A stretch of DNA of 6,679 nt from Pseudomonadota bacterium. Lineage in GTDB: Bacteria > Pseudomonadota > Gammaproteobacteria > Enterobacterales > Enterobacteriaceae. The position numbers and the translations under genes were made by a program. The stretch is taken from assembly GCA_023425455.1 (NCBI GenBank), contig JAFACP010000127.1:1-6679 (forward strand). The letters are read 5' to 3'. Positions within the stretch are counted from its first letter, which is position 1, and every line of letters starts with the position of its first letter. The notes beneath the pieces were generated by a model. It had not been told where the DNA came from, searched no databases, and worked only from the letters and a program-made list of their open reading frames with translations. This document shows positions 5,918 to 6,679 of the stretch, piece after piece.

Positions 5918-6484
5918 GTGGCAAAATCAGTACCCGCAATTTTTCTCGATCGTGATGGCACTATTAATGTGGATCACGGTTATGTTCATGAGATTGATGA
6001 GTTCGAGTTTATCGAAGGCGTAATAGATGCAATGCGCCAGCTGAAAGAGATGGGCTATGCGCTGGTGGTGGTCACTAACCAGTCCGGTATTGCTCGCGGG
6101 AAATTTACCGAAGCGCAATTCGAGACGCTGACCGAATGGATGGACTGGTCTTTGGCTGATCGCGGCGTTGATCTCGATGGTATCTATTATTGTCCGCATC
6201 ATCCGCAGGGCAGCGTAGAGGAATATCGCCAGACATGTGACTGCCGCAAGCCGCATCCGGGAATGCTTATCTCTGCACAGACGTTTTTGCACATAGATAT
6301 GGCGGCTTCTTATATGGTGGGCGACAAACTGGAAGATATGCAGGCCGCAACCGCTGCTGGCGTTGGCACCAAAATATTAGTTCGTACGGGTAAACCGGTA
6401 ACGCCGGAGGCTGAAAATGCCGCTGATTGGGTTATTAATAGTCTCGCAGAACTGCCAAAAGAGATTAAAAAGCGCCAAAAATAG
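5918..6484 (+). CDS. gmhB: D-glycero-beta-D-manno-heptose-1,7-bisphosphate 7-phosphatase GmhB
   Basis: Removes the 7-phosphate from D-glycero-beta-D-manno-heptose 1,7-bisphosphate in the ADP-heptose pathway for LPS inner core; cytoplasmic. It is a HAD-superfamily (histidinol-phosphatase type) protein of 188 residues, slightly shorter than the 191 I recall for E. coli because the C-terminal tail differs. HAD motif I is FLDRDGT with nucleophile Asp11 and acid/base Asp13; motif II is VVTNQSG (T53, N54); motif III/IV has Lys111 and GDKLED with Asp136. The structural zinc ligands Cys92, His94, Cys107 and Cys109 are all present. It is a single gene diverging from metN and followed at once by the rRNA operon promoter region. 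The start is GTG. The stop TAG lies in a small terminator loop. Confidence 0.96.
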   Translation: MAKSVPAIFLDRDGTINVDHGYVHEIDEFEFIEGVIDAMRQLKEMGYALVVVTNQSGIARGKFTEAQFETLTEWMDWSLADRGVDLDGIYYCPHHPQGSVEEYRQTCDCRKPHPGMLISAQTFLHIDMAASYMVGDKLEDMQAATAAGVGTKILVRTGKPVTPEAENAADWVINSLAELPKEIKKRQK

Positions 6485-6491
6485 GCGTTTT
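6469..6491 (+). terminator. Small intrinsic-terminator-like hairpin at the gmhB stop codon
   Basis: AAAGCGCC (6469-6476) pairs with GGCGTTTT (6484-6491) through one G-T pair, over the loop AAAAATA. The four T are part of the stem and no longer T-run follows, so efficiency may be modest. The TAG stop (6482-6484) lies at the loop-stem junction, and the last gmhB codons form the left arm. Confidence 0.5.
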
Positions 6492-6506
6492 GTCGAAAAG
6501 ATGAGC
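6492..6506 (+). promoter_or_regulatory. Fis binding site I of the rRNA operon
   Basis: GTCGAAAAGATGAGC fits the Fis pattern G..YR..W..YR..C at six of seven defined positions. Its centre, 6499, is exactly -71 from the predicted P1 start, the position of the activating Fis site in E. coli rrn P1 promoters. The spacing strengthens a short motif. Confidence 0.6.
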
Positions 6507-6510
6507 GGTT

Positions 6511-6532
6511 GAAATAAAAATGTATTTTTCCG
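6511..6532 (+). promoter_or_regulatory. UP element of rrn P1
   Basis: This stretch covers -59 to -38 from the predicted start and is A/T at 17 of 22 positions, including AAAAAT-GT-ATTTTT (6516-6529). That is the location and composition of the UP element bound by the RNA polymerase alpha C-terminal domains in rrn promoters. Confidence 0.7.
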
Positions 6533-6533
6533 C

Positions 6534-6569
6534 TTGTCATTCCCCGGAAGCGCCCTATAATGCGCCTCC
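6534..6569 (+). promoter_or_regulatory. rRNA operon promoter P1
   Basis: The -35 TTGTCA (6534-6539) and a perfect -10 TATAAT (6556-6561) are separated by 16 nt, the unusual spacing of rrn P1. The GC-rich discriminator GCGCCTCC (6562-6569) makes open complexes unstable and gives control by ppGpp/DksA and initiating nucleotide. By analogy with rrnB, transcription starts at A6570. Confidence 0.93.
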
Positions 6570-6583
6570 ATCGACACGGCGGA

Positions 6584-6599
6584 TGTGAATCACTTCACA
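6584..6599. promoter_or_regulatory. CRP-consensus palindrome in the rrn P1-P2 spacer
   Basis: TGTGA-ATCACT-TCACA matches both CRP half-sites perfectly with the right 6-nt gap. It is centred about +22 from P1 and about -87 from P2. CRP binding is a prediction; the same bases can form an RNA hairpin in the leader. Confidence 0.4.
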
Positions 6600-6643
6600 C
6601 AAACAGCCGGTTCGGTTGAAGAGAAAAATTCTGAAATTCAGGG

Positions 6644-6671
6644 TTGACTCTGAAAGAGGAAAGCGTAATAT
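6644..6671 (+). promoter_or_regulatory. rRNA operon promoter P2
   Basis: TTGACT (6644-6649) and TAATAT (6666-6671) are 16 nt apart, about 110 nt downstream of P1, as in E. coli rrn operons. P2 gives weaker basal rRNA transcription. Its start would be near the last bases of the window. Confidence 0.88.
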
Positions 6672-6679
6672 ACGCCACC

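Larger units (their letters stand above)
6570..6679 (+). other. Start of the rRNA operon leader (upstream of 16S rRNA), continuing past the window
   Basis: This is the P1-P2 spacer plus P2, transcribed from P1. Closely similar sequence precedes E. coli rrn operons, and the gmhB neighbourhood corresponds to rrnH. The boxB/boxA antitermination signals and the 16S gene must lie to the right and are not visible. It contains a TGTGAA/TTCACA hairpin (6584-6599) and a CTGAA/TTCAG hairpin (6631-6641). Confidence 0.85.

Noticed and set aside
5927..6577. Minus-strand frames of 121, 76 and 66 codons opposite gmhB and the rrn promoter
   Set aside because: They overlap gmhB antisense, and two run into the rrn regulatory region; no coding signal was found.
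1..6679. CRISPR array, tRNA gene, toxin-antitoxin pair, prophage or defence genes
   Set aside because: There are no regularly spaced repeats, no cloverleaf sequence and no genes beyond the conserved set and the IS end. The window holds no sign of a new multi-gene system.

Overview
The window is core chromosome of an enterobacterium (Enterobacteriaceae, in the range of Escherichia, Citrobacter, Enterobacter and Klebsiella; the genus cannot be fixed from these bases). The gene order gmhB, metN, metI, metQ, rcsF, trmO, proS next to a ribosomal RNA operon matches the E. coli proS to rrnH neighbourhood as I know it. The proteins are close to E. coli length and sequence. The one accessory piece is the end of an insertion sequence at the left edge.

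Layout: positions 1-127 are the right end of an IS3-family (IS150-like) element, with the last 30 codons of its transposase and its terminal inverted repeat. It ends about 22 bp beyond the proS stop codon, next to what looks like half of the proS terminator. On the minus strand follow proS (prolyl-tRNA synthetase), a 112-bp gap with a candidate proS promoter and leader hairpin, then trmO (tRNA m6t6A37 methyltransferase) and rcsF (outer-membrane stress-sensing lipoprotein), which overlap by 4 nt. An intrinsic terminator and a candidate rcsF promoter separate these from the methionine importer operon metN-metI-metQ (ATPase, permease, binding lipoprotein). The operon reads leftward from a promoter at about 5808-5836 that carries MetJ operator boxes.

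On the plus strand, diverging from metN, is gmhB (heptose bisphosphate phosphatase of LPS core synthesis), starting at GTG. A small terminator overlaps its stop codon. From 6492 to the right edge lies the control region of an rRNA operon: a Fis site, an UP element, promoter P1, a P1-P2 spacer and promoter P2. The window ends just before the rest of the rRNA leader.

The genes work in separate pathways: translation (proS, trmO, rrn), envelope (rcsF, gmhB) and methionine uptake (metNIQ). I see no evidence of an undescribed multi-gene system. The points worth a second look are regulatory and structural: a perfect CRP-consensus palindrome in the rrn P1-P2 spacer, a perfect 15-bp palindrome inside the transposase gene, the IS junction at the proS terminator, a GcvB-type CA-rich site plus hairpin before metQ, and a structured metN leader without a clear Shine-Dalgarno sequence.
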